Shown piece after piece: positions 22,612-30,369 of a DNA stretch of 34,844 nt (position 1 is the stretch's first letter; the number at the start of each line of letters is the position of its first letter). The stretch spans positions 1 to 34,844 of the forward strand of contig JAZRNH010000021.1 of assembly GCA_045648025.1 (NCBI GenBank). The letters run 5' to 3'. The notes under the pieces are model-generated. The model had not been told where the DNA came from. It searched no databases and worked only from the letters and a program-made list of their open reading frames with translations. The stretch is from RGIG1681 sp045648025 (lineage in GTDB: Bacteria > Bacillota > Clostridia > Christensenellales > UBA1242). Position numbers and translations under genes: made by a program.

Positions 22612-23724
22612 ATGGTTAATTTTGAAAAATCAATAGTTTTAATTGGTGGAGTTGGTGCAGGAAAGTCAACAATTTCAAATGTTATGGCAAGAAAAAAAGA
22701 TGTTCCTGTTATATCAATTGATGCTTTTAGAAGACTTCCAAAACTTGATGTGCTTGAAGCAAGGCTTAATGATCCAAATTTTCCTGATAAGGAAGCTATT
22801 AAAAGAGATATTTTACTTAGAAAGCAATTTCCAACAATAAAAAGCTATGAAGATTTTGGTTATGATGCAGAATTTTCAAAACAAATGCAAGAAAAATATG
22901 GTCCCATTGGTTGGCATTTTTATGAAAAACAATTTGAAAACCTTTTAATGGAACATATTTTTGAAACACTTGAGGGTGAATATATTTTTGATACTGGTGG
23001 CGGAGCTACCGTTAGCTTAGATAAAGATTATGAGTTGCTTAGAGCAAAAATGTCCGAAGAAGAGTTGAAAAAGTTTCCATATATGGACAAAATTGGTTTT
23101 GACAAAACAAAGCAAATTTTAAAAAAGTTTTCTAGGGTTTGTTATGTTAAACTTCCACACGATAAAGCAATGTGGGGTGAAAGGGCAAAACAAGCAGAAA
23201 GAGATAATGATATGTTTTTGTCAACAGGTCAATATGAACAACTTGCAACTGATTCAATTGAAATGGAAGGAATTTATGAAAATGGTTCAATAAACTCTGA
23301 ACTTCTTGAAAAAAAAGTTGATATTGCTCTTGGATATATAAAGAAAGAACTTCCTAAACAAGATAAAAAAGAAGGAAAAGTAGCAGAGCAAGTTCAAACT
23401 CAAGTTCCTGTTTATAATCAAAGAAAATCATGGTTTGGAAGACTTAGAGAAAGAATTGGCAACTTTTTTAGAAGAATGTTTGGAATCAAACCAAAAACTC
23501 AACCTGCTCCTAGAAATCCCTTGTTTGAACCTACTGAGGCAGTTATTGCAAGAGTAACAAAGGGTGAACTTTCTGAAGAAGGTTTATCATCAATCACTGT
23601 TGAAAGTTCTGCTGTGGTGCCAGCAGCAAAAACAGAAAAGGCAGAAAAGAAGGTTGAAGATCCAGAAAATAGTACTGATAAAACACCAGAAAAACAAGAT
23701 GAAGAAAGTGGACTTGAATTATAA
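22612..23724 (+). CDS. Shikimate-kinase-like P-loop protein with basic amphipathic segment and acidic tail
   Basis: A 370-residue protein. Residues 1-245 are a P-loop kinase of the shikimate/gluconate kinase type: Walker A G12-G-V-G-A-G-K18-S-T, VISIDAFRR in place of the D-x-D strand, and FDTGGGATVS matching the G-G-G substrate motif of AroK. An inserted helical region (about 50-100) is not found in AroK (about 170 residues). After a Lys/Gln linker, residues about 270-295 (SWFGRLRERIGNFFRRMFGIK) make a strongly basic amphipathic helix with aromatic residues, the pattern of a membrane-binding helix. The last ~75 residues are Pro/Glu/Lys-rich and look disordered. It is not next to other aro genes, so shikimate as substrate is doubtful. 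AAGGTG supports the ATG at 22612. Confidence 0.72.
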   Translation: MVNFEKSIVLIGGVGAGKSTISNVMARKKDVPVISIDAFRRLPKLDVLEARLNDPNFPDKEAIKRDILLRKQFPTIKSYEDFGYDAEFSKQMQEKYGPIGWHFYEKQFENLLMEHIFETLEGEYIFDTGGGATVSLDKDYELLRAKMSEEELKKFPYMDKIGFDKTKQILKKFSRVCYVKLPHDKAMWGERAKQAERDNDMFLSTGQYEQLATDSIEMEGIYENGSINSELLEKKVDIALGYIKKELPKQDKKEGKVAEQVQTQVPVYNQRKSWFGRLRERIGNFFRRMFGIKPKTQPAPRNPLFEPTEAVIARVTKGELSEEGLSSITVESSAVVPAAKTEKAEKKVEDPENSTDKTPEKQDEESGLEL

Positions 23725-23757
23725 TAAAAACACACAGAAATTACTGTGTGTTTTTTT
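23725..23757. terminator. Bidirectional intrinsic terminator
   Basis: AAAAACACACAG pairs with CTGTGTGTTTTT around AAATTA, with T or A runs on both sides; it serves the kinase-like gene and the converging tspO. Confidence 0.9.
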
Positions 23758-23758
23758 G

Positions 23759-24292
23759 TTAAAAATTAATTAAAACTAAACCCAAATTCAAATACATTGC
23801 ATATATAAGCCAGATTGTATAAATTGTAAAAATTATTCCTGCTGGAAGGTTTGCAATAAAGTATCGATAAGTGACTATTAAGGCAGAAACAATGTTGAAA
23901 AATAGCCAAACTGCGGCAAATATTGGAAGGTCTAATCTAAAAAAGAATAGTGGCCACAACACATTAAAAAACATATGGATAAAGTAAAAAATTAAATTGA
24001 CTTTGCGATCATTTTCTTTGATTTCTTTGTCTCTCCACATCAAAAAGGTTGAAACGGCAATGGCTATATAAATTATTGCCCATGCAAAAGGAAAGACAAT
24101 TTTTGGAACGGTTGCTGGTGGCATTGTATAACCTTCGAAGTGAAACATTTTTCCACCAAGAAGAGATGCAAGTCCTCCAAGCAAAATTGTTCCGCCAATA
24201 AAAATGAGAGCATCTATCCACCATTTGTGTTTGATAAAGATTTGATTTTTTGAAATTGTTTCATGTGAAGCGGATGGGGTGTTTGTTTGCAT
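23759..24292 (-). CDS. tspO: TspO/MBR family membrane protein
   Basis: A 177-residue integral membrane protein of the TspO (peripheral benzodiazepine receptor) family, which binds porphyrins and related ligands. Five membrane helices follow a 20-residue hydrophilic N-terminus. Family signatures are MPPATVPKIVFPFAWAIIYIAIAVS (P-P-x-x-x-F/P-x-x-W-x-x-x-Y) and, at the end, YTIWLIYAMYLNLG (W-x-x-Y-x-x-x-L-N). TTTAGGAGA gives the start. It is a single gene, divergent from the ABC-F gene, sharing a 132-base gap. Confidence 0.88.
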   Translation of the reverse strand: MQTNTPSASHETISKNQIFIKHKWWIDALIFIGGTILLGGLASLLGGKMFHFEGYTMPPATVPKIVFPFAWAIIYIAIAVSTFLMWRDKEIKENDRKVNLIFYFIHMFFNVLWPLFFFRLDLPIFAAVWLFFNIVSALIVTYRYFIANLPAGIIFTIYTIWLIYAMYLNLGLVLINF

Positions 24293-24363
24293 ATTAAAAT
24301 TCTCCTAAAGCAATTATTGACAAAATAAAAGTTGTTATACAGCTTTTTATTCAAGTTAAAATA

Positions 24364-24393
24364 TTGACAATGTTTAGAAAAATAATCTATAAT
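24364..24393 (+). promoter_or_regulatory. Promoter of the ABC-F gene
   Basis: Perfect TTGACA and TATAAT with an 18-base spacer, 31 bases before the ATG. Confidence 0.78.
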
Positions 24394-24424
24394 TATACCG
24401 AAGTAATTATAATGAGGGATAAAA

Positions 24425-25996
24425 ATGATTAATGTAAATAATGTTAGATTACAATTTGGCGGAAGAGTTTTATTTGAAGATGTTAACTTAAAATTTGAAG
24501 ATGGCAACTGTTATGGTATTATTGGTGCTAACGGTGCTGGAAAATCAACATTTTTAAAACTTATAACAAAACAAATTGAACCAAGTTCTGGTGATGTTGT
24601 TATTGATAAGGGAAAAAGACTTAGTGTTTTGCAACAAGACCAAAAGGCTTGGGATGATTATACCGTTCTTTCAACTGTTATGCATGGTTATGACAGACTT
24701 ATGGAAATTATGAGAGAAAAGGACGAACTTTATGCTAAGCCAGACTTCACCGAAGCTGATGGTATTAGAGCTGGTGAACTTGAAAATGAGTTTATGGAAA
24801 TTGGTGGTTGGGAAGCTGAAAGTGAAGCTCAAAACCTTCTTAATGAACTTGGTATTCATGAAGAGTTTTTTGAAGTTTTGATGAGAGATTTAGAACCAAA
24901 ACTTAAAGTTAAAGTTTTACTTGCAAAGGCTCTCTTTAAAAATCCTGATATCTTGATTTTGGACGAACCTACAAACAACCTTGATGCAAAAACTGTAAAC
25001 TGGCTTGAAAACTTCTTGCTTGATTTTGAAAACTTGGTTATTGTTGTTTCACACAACCGTTACTTTTTGAATAAAATCTGCACAAACATTTGTGATATTG
25101 ATTATGGCAAAATTGAAATGTTTGTTGGAAACTATGATTTCTGGTATGAAACTAGCCAACTTCTTCAAAGACAAGCAAAAGAACAAAATAAAAAATCTGA
25201 ACAAAGAGCAAAAGAACTTAAAGAATTTATTGCTAGATTTGCTGCTAATGCTTCAAAGAGCAAACAAGCAACTAGCCGTAAGAAAGAACTTGAAAAACTT
25301 GAATTTGTTGACATTAAGCCATCACTTAGAAAGTATCCTTATGTTGACTTTAAGCCAAACAGAGAAGTTGGAAATGAAATTCTTAGAGTTACAAACCTCA
25401 CTAAAAACGGTTTATTTGAAAACATTTCATTTACTGTTAGAAAAGGTGATAAAATTGCTTTTATTTGTGAAAATGCAAATGTTGTTACAACTTTATTTAA
25501 AATTTTAATGGGCGAAGATTCTGCTGATGGTGGCGATTTTGAATGGGGTTCAACCGTAACAGCTGGATATGTTCCTGAAAATAATGATGCATTCTTTAAA
25601 GATTGTGGTCTTTCACTTGTTGACTGGCTTGCACAATATTCAAATGACAAAGACCAAACCTTCCTTAGAAGTTGGCTTGGAAGAATGTTATTCTCTGGTG
25701 AAGAAGCTCAAAAGAAAGCAAACTGTATTTCGGGTGGCGAAAAGGTGAGATGTATGCTTGCAAGAGCAATGCTTTCTGGTGCAAATGTCCTTTTGTTTGA
25801 TGAACCAACAAACCACTTAGATCTTGAAAGTATTACTTCACTTAACAAAGGTATGATTAATTATAAATCTCCAATTTTGTTTACTAGCCAAGACCATGAA
25901 CTTTTGCAAACCGTTGCAAATCGTATTATCGAAATTGATAAAACCAAGGTTTATGACAAAGAAACCACTTATAACACTTATCTTGGACTTGATTAA
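24425..25996 (+). CDS. ABC-F ATPase, YbiT-like, with degenerate second ATP site
   Basis: A 523-residue cytoplasmic protein with two ABC domains and no membrane part; ABC-F proteins bind ribosomes and act in translation or antibiotic protection. Overall order and the linker (RFAANASKSKQATSRKKELEKL) match Escherichia YbiT. NBD1 has an intact Walker A (G34-ANGAGKST), Walker B (ILILDEPTNNLD) and H-loop (VVSHNRYFL), but its signature is L-E-P-K instead of L-S-G-G, a trait YbiT shares. NBD2 has signature ISGGEKVRC and Walker B LLFDEPTNHLD, but its Walker A reads ICENANVVTT (about residue 347) and its H-loop TSQDHEL. So only the NBD1 Walker / NBD2 signature site looks able to hydrolyse ATP. GAGGG precedes the ATG. 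Confidence 0.92.
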   Translation: MINVNNVRLQFGGRVLFEDVNLKFEDGNCYGIIGANGAGKSTFLKLITKQIEPSSGDVVIDKGKRLSVLQQDQKAWDDYTVLSTVMHGYDRLMEIMREKDELYAKPDFTEADGIRAGELENEFMEIGGWEAESEAQNLLNELGIHEEFFEVLMRDLEPKLKVKVLLAKALFKNPDILILDEPTNNLDAKTVNWLENFLLDFENLVIVVSHNRYFLNKICTNICDIDYGKIEMFVGNYDFWYETSQLLQRQAKEQNKKSEQRAKELKEFIARFAANASKSKQATSRKKELEKLEFVDIKPSLRKYPYVDFKPNREVGNEILRVTNLTKNGLFENISFTVRKGDKIAFICENANVVTTLFKILMGEDSADGGDFEWGSTVTAGYVPENNDAFFKDCGLSLVDWLAQYSNDKDQTFLRSWLGRMLFSGEEAQKKANCISGGEKVRCMLARAMLSGANVLLFDEPTNHLDLESITSLNKGMINYKSPILFTSQDHELLQTVANRIIEIDKTKVYDKETTYNTYLGLD

Positions 25997-26022
25997 TTTA
26001 CAAATATTATTGAATATAATAA

Positions 26023-26061
26023 TAGGGAATGTAAGAAATTGCATTCCCTTTAAAATTTTTA
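26023..26061 (+). terminator. Probable terminator after the ABC-F gene
   Basis: AGGGAATG pairs with CATTCCCT; the following tract (TTAAAATTTTT) is weaker than usual. Confidence 0.6.
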
Positions 26062-26081
26062 AAAATAATTTTATTTTTTTG

Positions 26082-26110
26082 TTGACAATTAATCTTGGAT
26101 AGTGTATTAT
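26082..26110 (+). promoter_or_regulatory. Promoter of the tRNA operon
   Basis: Perfect TTGACA, 17 bases, TATTAT, 30 bases before the first tRNA. Confidence 0.8.
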
Positions 26111-26139
26111 TATCTCGTTAGTCTAAATCAAGCACCTAT

Positions 26140-26216
26140 CGGGGTGTAGCGCAGTTTGGTAGCGCGCGCGGTTTGGGTCCGTGAGGTCGTGAGTTCGAGT
26201 CTCGCCACCCCGACCA
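26140..26216 (+). tRNA. tRNA-Pro (TGG)
   Basis: Acceptor CGGGGTG/CACCCCG, D stem GCGC/GCGC, anticodon stem CGCGG/CCGTG around TTTGGGT, CCA encoded. First of six tRNAs in one transcript. Confidence 0.95.
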
Positions 26217-26239
26217 AAAGTTTGTTTTAGATTACTGAT

Positions 26240-26316
26240 GGGCCTTTAGCTCAGTTGGTTAGAGCGACCGGCTCATAACCGGTTGGTCCGCGGTTCAAGT
26301 CCGTGAAGGCCCACCA
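26240..26316 (+). tRNA. tRNA with CAT anticodon (elongator Met or Ile2)
   Basis: Acceptor GGGCCTT/AAGGCCC, loop CTCATAA, CCA encoded. The acceptor pairs fully at position 1-72, so it is not the initiator tRNA. Sequence alone does not separate elongator Met from the lysidine-modified Ile2; the CCTTTAGCTCAG start is shared by Bacillota examples of both. Confidence 0.93.
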
Positions 26317-26328
26317 CAAATTTAATAT

Positions 26329-26405
26329 GGCCCAGTAGCTCAGTTGGTTAGAGCGCCAGCCTGTCACGCTGGAGGTCGACGGTTCGAGCCCGTTCTGGGT
26401 CGCCA
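26329..26405 (+). tRNA. tRNA-Asp (GTC)
   Basis: Acceptor GGCCCAG/CTGGGTC (one G-T pair), loop CTGTCAC, discriminator G as expected for Asp, CCA encoded. Confidence 0.96.
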
Positions 26406-26440
26406 TATTTTTTTTGGTATTTTTTTAAAAAATACCTAAT

Positions 26441-26516
26441 GCCTCGGTAGCTCAGTCGGTAGAGCAAGAGACTGAAAATCTCTGTGTCGGTGGTTCGATT
26501 CCGCCCCGCGGCACCA
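26441..26516 (+). tRNA. tRNA-Phe (GAA)
   Basis: Loop CTGAAAA, D and T arms pair fully, CCA encoded. The acceptor GCCTCGG/CCGCGGC has a T-C mismatch at the fourth pair (4-69), unusual in a functional tRNA. Confidence 0.93.
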
Positions 26517-26519
26517 AGC

Positions 26520-26535
26520 TCCGGCTGAGAAGCCG
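26520..26535 (+). other. Spacer hairpin inside the tRNA transcript
   Basis: CCGGCT and AGCCGG pair around GAGA between tRNA-Phe and tRNA-Thr. It may help fold or process the precursor; it has no T run, so it is not a terminator. Confidence 0.5.
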
Positions 26536-26546
26536 GGGACACACTT

Positions 26547-26621
26547 GCCGGTGTGGCTCAATGGTAGAGCATCTGACTTGTAATCAGACGGTTGTTGGTT
26601 CGATTCCGACCACCGGCTCCA
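26547..26621 (+). tRNA. tRNA-Thr (TGT)
   Basis: Acceptor GCCGGTG/CACCGGC, anticodon loop CTTGTAA, T arm GTTGG/CCGAC, CCA encoded. Confidence 0.95.
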
Positions 26622-26624
26622 CTT

Positions 26625-26710
26625 GGGTAGATTGCAGAGCGGCCAAATGCAACGGACTGTAAATCCGTCGACTTTCGTCTTCGATGGTTCGAATCCATCT
26701 CTGCCCACCA
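26625..26710 (+). tRNA. tRNA-Tyr (GTA)
   Basis: Acceptor GGGTAGA/TCTGCCC, anticodon stem ACGGA/TCCGT around CTGTAAA, long variable arm, T arm GATGG/CCATC, CCA encoded. Only 3 bases separate it from tRNA-Thr. Confidence 0.95.
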
Positions 26711-26745
26711 AAAAGACTTATGATAAATCATAAGTCTTTTTTTTG
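26711..26745 (+). terminator. Intrinsic terminator of the tRNA operon
   Basis: AAAAGACTTATGA pairs with TCATAAGTCTTTT around TAAA, followed by a T run. Confidence 0.95.
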
Positions 26746-26835
26746 TGTCTAAAATTTGAAAATTGTTGTTTTAAATCCGTTTTTTTGGAGTGTTAGTTTT
26801 ATATGATATAAGCATAACAATATTATATTTAGCTA

Positions 26836-26864
26836 TTGAAAATGGTCTAATTTTTTGGTATAAT
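26836..26864 (+). promoter_or_regulatory. Promoter of the HAD gene
   Basis: TTGAAA, 17 bases, perfect TATAAT, 22 bases before the ATG at 26887. Confidence 0.72.
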
Positions 26865-26886
26865 ATAGGTGTAAGGGGTGAATATT

Positions 26887-27648
26887 ATGAAACAAATTAG
26901 CGAAGATATCATGAAGAAAAAATATTTTATTTTTGATATTGATGGCACTTTGGTTGATTCTATGGTTATGTGGAATTTAATTGATCAAAAAGTTCTTTAT
27001 GATAATTTTGGAATCACTGTTGCTGCTGAGGATATCAAATCATTTAGAGATAGCATTTTATATGATGACAGAAATGTTAGTGGTGATATTTATGCAATTT
27101 ATTATGATGAATTTGTTAAACTTTTTAATCTTGGAATAACAGGAAAAGATTTTAAAAGACTTAGATATGAACTTGCAACTTATTTGTCAGTTAATGAACT
27201 TGATTTTAAAGATGGTGCAGCAGAGTTTATTGTTGCATTAAAAGAATTGGGAAAAAAGATAGCGGTTGCTTCAACTACAACAAAAAAACAATATAGAATT
27301 TATGAGGATTTAAATCAAAAAATGATTAAAAAGGCACCTCTTAAAAAGATTGTTGATGAAGTTGTACTTTGTGAAGATGTAACAAGAAAAAAACCGGCAC
27401 CAGAAGCATACTTGCTCGTTATGAAAAGGCTGGGTGCTAAACCAGAAGAATGTATTGTTTTTGAAGATAGTTTAAATGGTGTTCTTGCAGCAAAACAAGC
27501 AGGTCTTGAAGTTGTTGCAGTTTATGATGATTCTGCTAAAAATGAACAAGAGTTAATTGGAAAAATCGCAGATTATAGAGTTGAATCTTTTGATGAAATG
27601 ATAAAAGCTCTTGGAATTGCTGAATATATGACAGGTTATGAATTTTAA
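26887..27648 (+). CDS. HAD-superfamily hydrolase (beta-phosphoglucomutase/phosphatase-like)
   Basis: A 253-residue HAD enzyme. Motif I is FDIDGTLVDS (nucleophile D17, acid D19), motif II AVASTTTK, motif III RKKPAPEAY and motif IV CIVFEDSLNGVLAAKQAG, all intact. The helical cap between motifs I and II and the D-S-L-N-G-V sequence place it with the beta-phosphoglucomutase/phosphoglycolate phosphatase-like group. The specific sugar phosphate or nucleotide cannot be told. AAGGGGTGA supports the ATG at 26887 (not the GTG nine bases earlier). It is a single gene with its own terminator. Confidence 0.9.
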   Translation: MKQISEDIMKKKYFIFDIDGTLVDSMVMWNLIDQKVLYDNFGITVAAEDIKSFRDSILYDDRNVSGDIYAIYYDEFVKLFNLGITGKDFKRLRYELATYLSVNELDFKDGAAEFIVALKELGKKIAVASTTTKKQYRIYEDLNQKMIKKAPLKKIVDEVVLCEDVTRKKPAPEAYLLVMKRLGAKPEECIVFEDSLNGVLAAKQAGLEVVAVYDDSAKNEQELIGKIADYRVESFDEMIKALGIAEYMTGYEF

Positions 27649-27655
27649 ATAATTA

Positions 27656-27689
27656 TAAAAGCACTATAATTGGTGCTTTTTTATTTTTG
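27656..27689 (+). terminator. Intrinsic terminator after the HAD gene
   Basis: AAAAGCAC pairs with GTGCTTTT, followed by a T-rich tract. Confidence 0.88.
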
Positions 27690-27713
27690 TTTAAAAAGTC
27701 ATTATGTTATAAT
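27685..27713 (+). promoter_or_regulatory. Promoter of the Nudix-HEPN-GT-M16 gene run
   Basis: Extended -10 TGTTATAAT with a poor -35 (TTTTGT) 17 bases upstream, overlapping the preceding terminator. Confidence 0.5.
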
Positions 27714-27732
27714 CAGAATAGGAGATTGTGTT

Positions 27733-28305
27733 ATGGAATTTAATTTGCTTGAAGAATTAAAAAATTATAAAGCATTTAATGAAACAGAAGCTTCAAGAGT
27801 TCGAAAATTTATTAACTTTTTGGAAACTAAAGAAAACTTATATTCAAGAACCAATCTTGAAGGACATGTTACAGCGGGTGGCTTTATTGTTGATGAAAAT
27901 GGCAATATTTTAATCAATAGGCATAAAAATTCAATACACTGGCTTCAATTTGGTGGTCACTCTGATGGAAATTCAAATTCACTTGAAGTTGCAATTAGAG
28001 AAATTAATGAAGAGTCGGGAATTTTTGATTTAAAACTTATTTCTGATAAAATTTTAGATGTTGATATCCATATTGTTCCAAATAATGAAAAGAGAAATGA
28101 ACCTGAACATTTGCATTATGATGTTAATTTTTTGTTTTTTACAAAACAAAAAGAATTTAAAATTTCTGATGAATCAGATGAAATTAGGTGGGTTTCAATT
28201 GATGAAGCAAAAGTTTTGCTTGGAACAACAAGTGAAAGCAAAGTGAGAATGGTTGCTAAAATTGAACAAATGTTTTTGAATCATCCAGAGAAATTTAAAC
28301 CTTAA
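27733..28305 (+). CDS. Nudix hydrolase
   Basis: A 190-residue Nudix enzyme that hydrolyses a nucleoside diphosphate linked to another group. The Nudix box is GGHSDGNSNSLEVAIREINEESGI, with R-E-x-N-E-E-x-G intact. The first glutamate of G-x5-E is Ser, which is common in the subgroup having an L-Q-F-G-G-H-S-D-G start. There is a ~45-residue helical N-terminal extension before the Nudix fold. TAGGAG sets the start at 27733; an in-frame ATG at 27670 lies in the previous terminator. It is the first gene of a run (Nudix, HEPN-like, GT-C, M16, coiled coil) with gaps of 25 bases or less. Confidence 0.9.
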   Translation: MEFNLLEELKNYKAFNETEASRVRKFINFLETKENLYSRTNLEGHVTAGGFIVDENGNILINRHKNSIHWLQFGGHSDGNSNSLEVAIREINEESGIFDLKLISDKILDVDIHIVPNNEKRNEPEHLHYDVNFLFFTKQKEFKISDESDEIRWVSIDEAKVLLGTTSESKVRMVAKIEQMFLNHPEKFKP

Positions 28306-28330
28306 AATTTTATTTACTAGGAAGGCTTAT

Positions 28331-28801
28331 ATGAATAGAATTTATTGTGCAGTTGGCAAAATTGTTGAAGTTACTCAAAATATTGAACTTGATATTGGCG
28401 AAATTTGCGAACTTAGTGAAATTGTTAAAGAGTTTGGCAGACACAACAAAATGACAGTTAATGATTATAATCAAGTGAAAGACGATGCTGCATATCTTAA
28501 AGAAAAAATGGAAACTATGACATTTGGTCAAATGATTGGCATAGTTTATGAATCTAAAAGTTTGCAATATGATGAAATTAATGAACTTAAATCTCTCTTA
28601 GAAAAAAGAAACTATTTTACTCATGAATATTTTAAATATACAAAGTTTGGACTAGTTCCAAAAGAAGAATTTATTCTTGAAGAATTTGCTGCATTAAAAG
28701 AATATCTTGCAAAGCTTAAAAAGATGCTTAACAGGCTTGAAATGATAAAGAGTTCACAAAAGGAAAGATTGAATTATTTGGCATCTAAAAATGGTTTATA
28801 G
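28331..28801 (+). CDS. HEPN-like small helical protein
   Basis: A 156-residue all-helical protein. SLLEKRNYFTHEYFKY holds R93-N-Y-F-T-H98, the R-x4-H motif of HEPN domains, here within the typical L-x(2)-R-N-x(3)-H-x-x-F context. HEPN proteins are often RNases and occur in toxin-antitoxin, abortive-infection and CRISPR systems, though some are housekeeping or non-catalytic. The rest consists of long charged helices. No nucleotidyltransferase antitoxin is adjacent. The neighbours are a Nudix hydrolase 25 bases upstream and a glycosyltransferase 11 bases downstream. TAGGAAGG is a strong start. Confidence 0.6.
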   Translation: MNRIYCAVGKIVEVTQNIELDIGEICELSEIVKEFGRHNKMTVNDYNQVKDDAAYLKEKMETMTFGQMIGIVYESKSLQYDEINELKSLLEKRNYFTHEYFKYTKFGLVPKEEFILEEFAALKEYLAKLKKMLNRLEMIKSSQKERLNYLASKNGL

Positions 28802-28812
28802 TTGGTTGTTTT

Positions 28813-30369
28813 ATGATTTATGATAAAAAAAATAAGTATTTAAATGTTTTATATTATGTCTCAATTGCTGTGGCATTTGTTTTGTTTGCAGTTGTTTTAT
28901 ATTTATGCTTTTTTAATTCTGTTTGGTGTGATGAGGTTTTTTCATTAGAAATTGTTAAAGGCTCGTATTTTGATATTATTTTTAACACTGCAATTGATGT
29001 GCATCCGCCACTATATTATTTTATTTTAAAATTATTTACAGATATAATTGGTTTTGTTGTGCCATCGGTTAATGTTGTGATGCTTTCAAAAATTATATCA
29101 ATTTCTAGTTTGTTTATCTTATTTTATTTTTCGATATTTAAACTTTCAAAAGTTATTCCAAAATTTGTTGTAGCAATTATGCTTTTGATGATTATGTCTG
29201 TTTCTGCAATTTTAGACTTTTCGGTTACTATTAGAATGTATGGATTTGCAGTTTTGTTTGTGCTTGTTTCAGCTTATTATTTGATTAAAATTATCAGATA
29301 TAATCAAAAAAAGGACTGGATTAAATTTGTATTGTTTTTTGAACTTGCAGCTCTTACACATTATTTTGCATTGATTGCAGTGGGCGGGATGTTTGTCTAT
29401 TTGCTTATTTATACAATTGCAAACAGAAAACAAGAATTTTGGAACTGGTATAAATATTTGTTTTGGGCAATAATAATTTTCGTGCCTTGGCTTGTTGTTT
29501 TTGTTTGTCAATTTGCATTTGTTTCTGGTGTTGGTTTTTGGATTTCTGCACCAAACTCAAACAGTATATTGTCATTTGTGAGTTATGCTTTTGGGTTTAA
29601 AATTTTTAATGTTTCAGACATTTTAACATTTGTGACTGCTATTATTGTGTTGCTAATTTATGGTTTGATGTTTGGTTTTGTTTGCAAAAATAAAGAAATT
29701 GAAAAAAATGAAAAATGGATAGCAGCTTCTGGTATGTTTGTTACGATATTTTTGTTTTTTGTTGGTCTCACAGTTTCTTATATCATTACACCTATTTTTG
29801 TTGAAAGATATATCAATGCAATTTTTGCAATTTTATGTATGTCTTTTGCATATGTGATATATTTGTTTTCAAAGTATTATATTTGCAAATGGTTAACAAA
29901 AATGAAGATTTCAGAAAAGTTATCTCTTAAAATTATGTTAACTGCAATTATGTTATTGGTTTCAATTTTTGCAACTGTTAATATTGTTAATGCTGTTAAA
30001 GTTGAAAAAGATAATAATGAAAAATATAATTATTCACTCAGATTTTTTGAAGAAAACAAAGATTCTGTTTTTGTTTGTGATTATGGAAGGGTTCAGTCTG
30101 TATTCGAATATTCATTTGATGTTTTTGTTGAAGGAATTGAAGATGAAGATGTTTCTTGGTGGGAAAATGTAACTAATATTTCGCATAAAAATTATACTAT
30201 TGAAGAAATTAAAAATATTTTAAAAGACGGCAAGGCGGTTATCTTATTACAAACTAATATTGACCTTGCTGAATTTAAGAAATATAATATTGAATACAAC
30301 AAATTAACAGAATTAAACCTTGAATCTGGGGATGCTGTTGATGTTATCAAACTTTCTTTGGGGGAATAA
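28813..30369 (+). CDS. GT-C fold membrane glycosyltransferase (ArnT/PMT-like)
   Basis: A 518-residue polytopic membrane protein with about 10-12 helices followed by a ~120-residue extracytoplasmic domain. Between the first two helices is W-C-D40-E41-V-F, the catalytic D-E of GT-C enzymes, and further on H64-P-P-L-Y-Y, typical of the GT39/GT83-like ArnT and PMT group. Such enzymes transfer a sugar from a lipid-linked donor on the outer face of the membrane to lipid, polymer or protein. Acceptor unknown. Its stop codon overlaps the ATG of the M16 peptidase gene (TAATG). It has only a weak binding site after the HEPN-like gene. Confidence 0.85.
   Translation: MIYDKKNKYLNVLYYVSIAVAFVLFAVVLYLCFFNSVWCDEVFSLEIVKGSYFDIIFNTAIDVHPPLYYFILKLFTDIIGFVVPSVNVVMLSKIISISSLFILFYFSIFKLSKVIPKFVVAIMLLMIMSVSAILDFSVTIRMYGFAVLFVLVSAYYLIKIIRYNQKKDWIKFVLFFELAALTHYFALIAVGGMFVYLLIYTIANRKQEFWNWYKYLFWAIIIFVPWLVVFVCQFAFVSGVGFWISAPNSNSILSFVSYAFGFKIFNVSDILTFVTAIIVLLIYGLMFGFVCKNKEIEKNEKWIAASGMFVTIFLFFVGLTVSYIITPIFVERYINAIFAILCMSFAYVIYLFSKYYICKWLTKMKISEKLSLKIMLTAIMLLVSIFATVNIVNAVKVEKDNNEKYNYSLRFFEENKDSVFVCDYGRVQSVFEYSFDVFVEGIEDEDVSWWENVTNISHKNYTIEEIKNILKDGKAVILLQTNIDLAEFKKYNIEYNKLTELNLESGDAVDVIKLSLGE

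Noticed and set aside
23759..24292. TspO as a tryptophan-rich sensory or porphyrin pathway regulator with linked heme genes
   Set aside because: No heme or tetrapyrrole genes are in the neighbourhood, so no pathway role is claimed beyond the family.
25092..25508. 138-codon plus-strand frame inside the ABC-F gene
   Set aside because: It is out of frame with a strong known gene and consists of Leu/Lys-rich sequence typical of AT-rich shadow frames.
26348..26711. Minus-strand frames across the tRNA array with a G-R-D-G-F-E-P-S type protein start
   Set aside because: These are the well-known false proteins produced by reading tRNA genes backwards; all six tRNAs fold properly on the plus strand.
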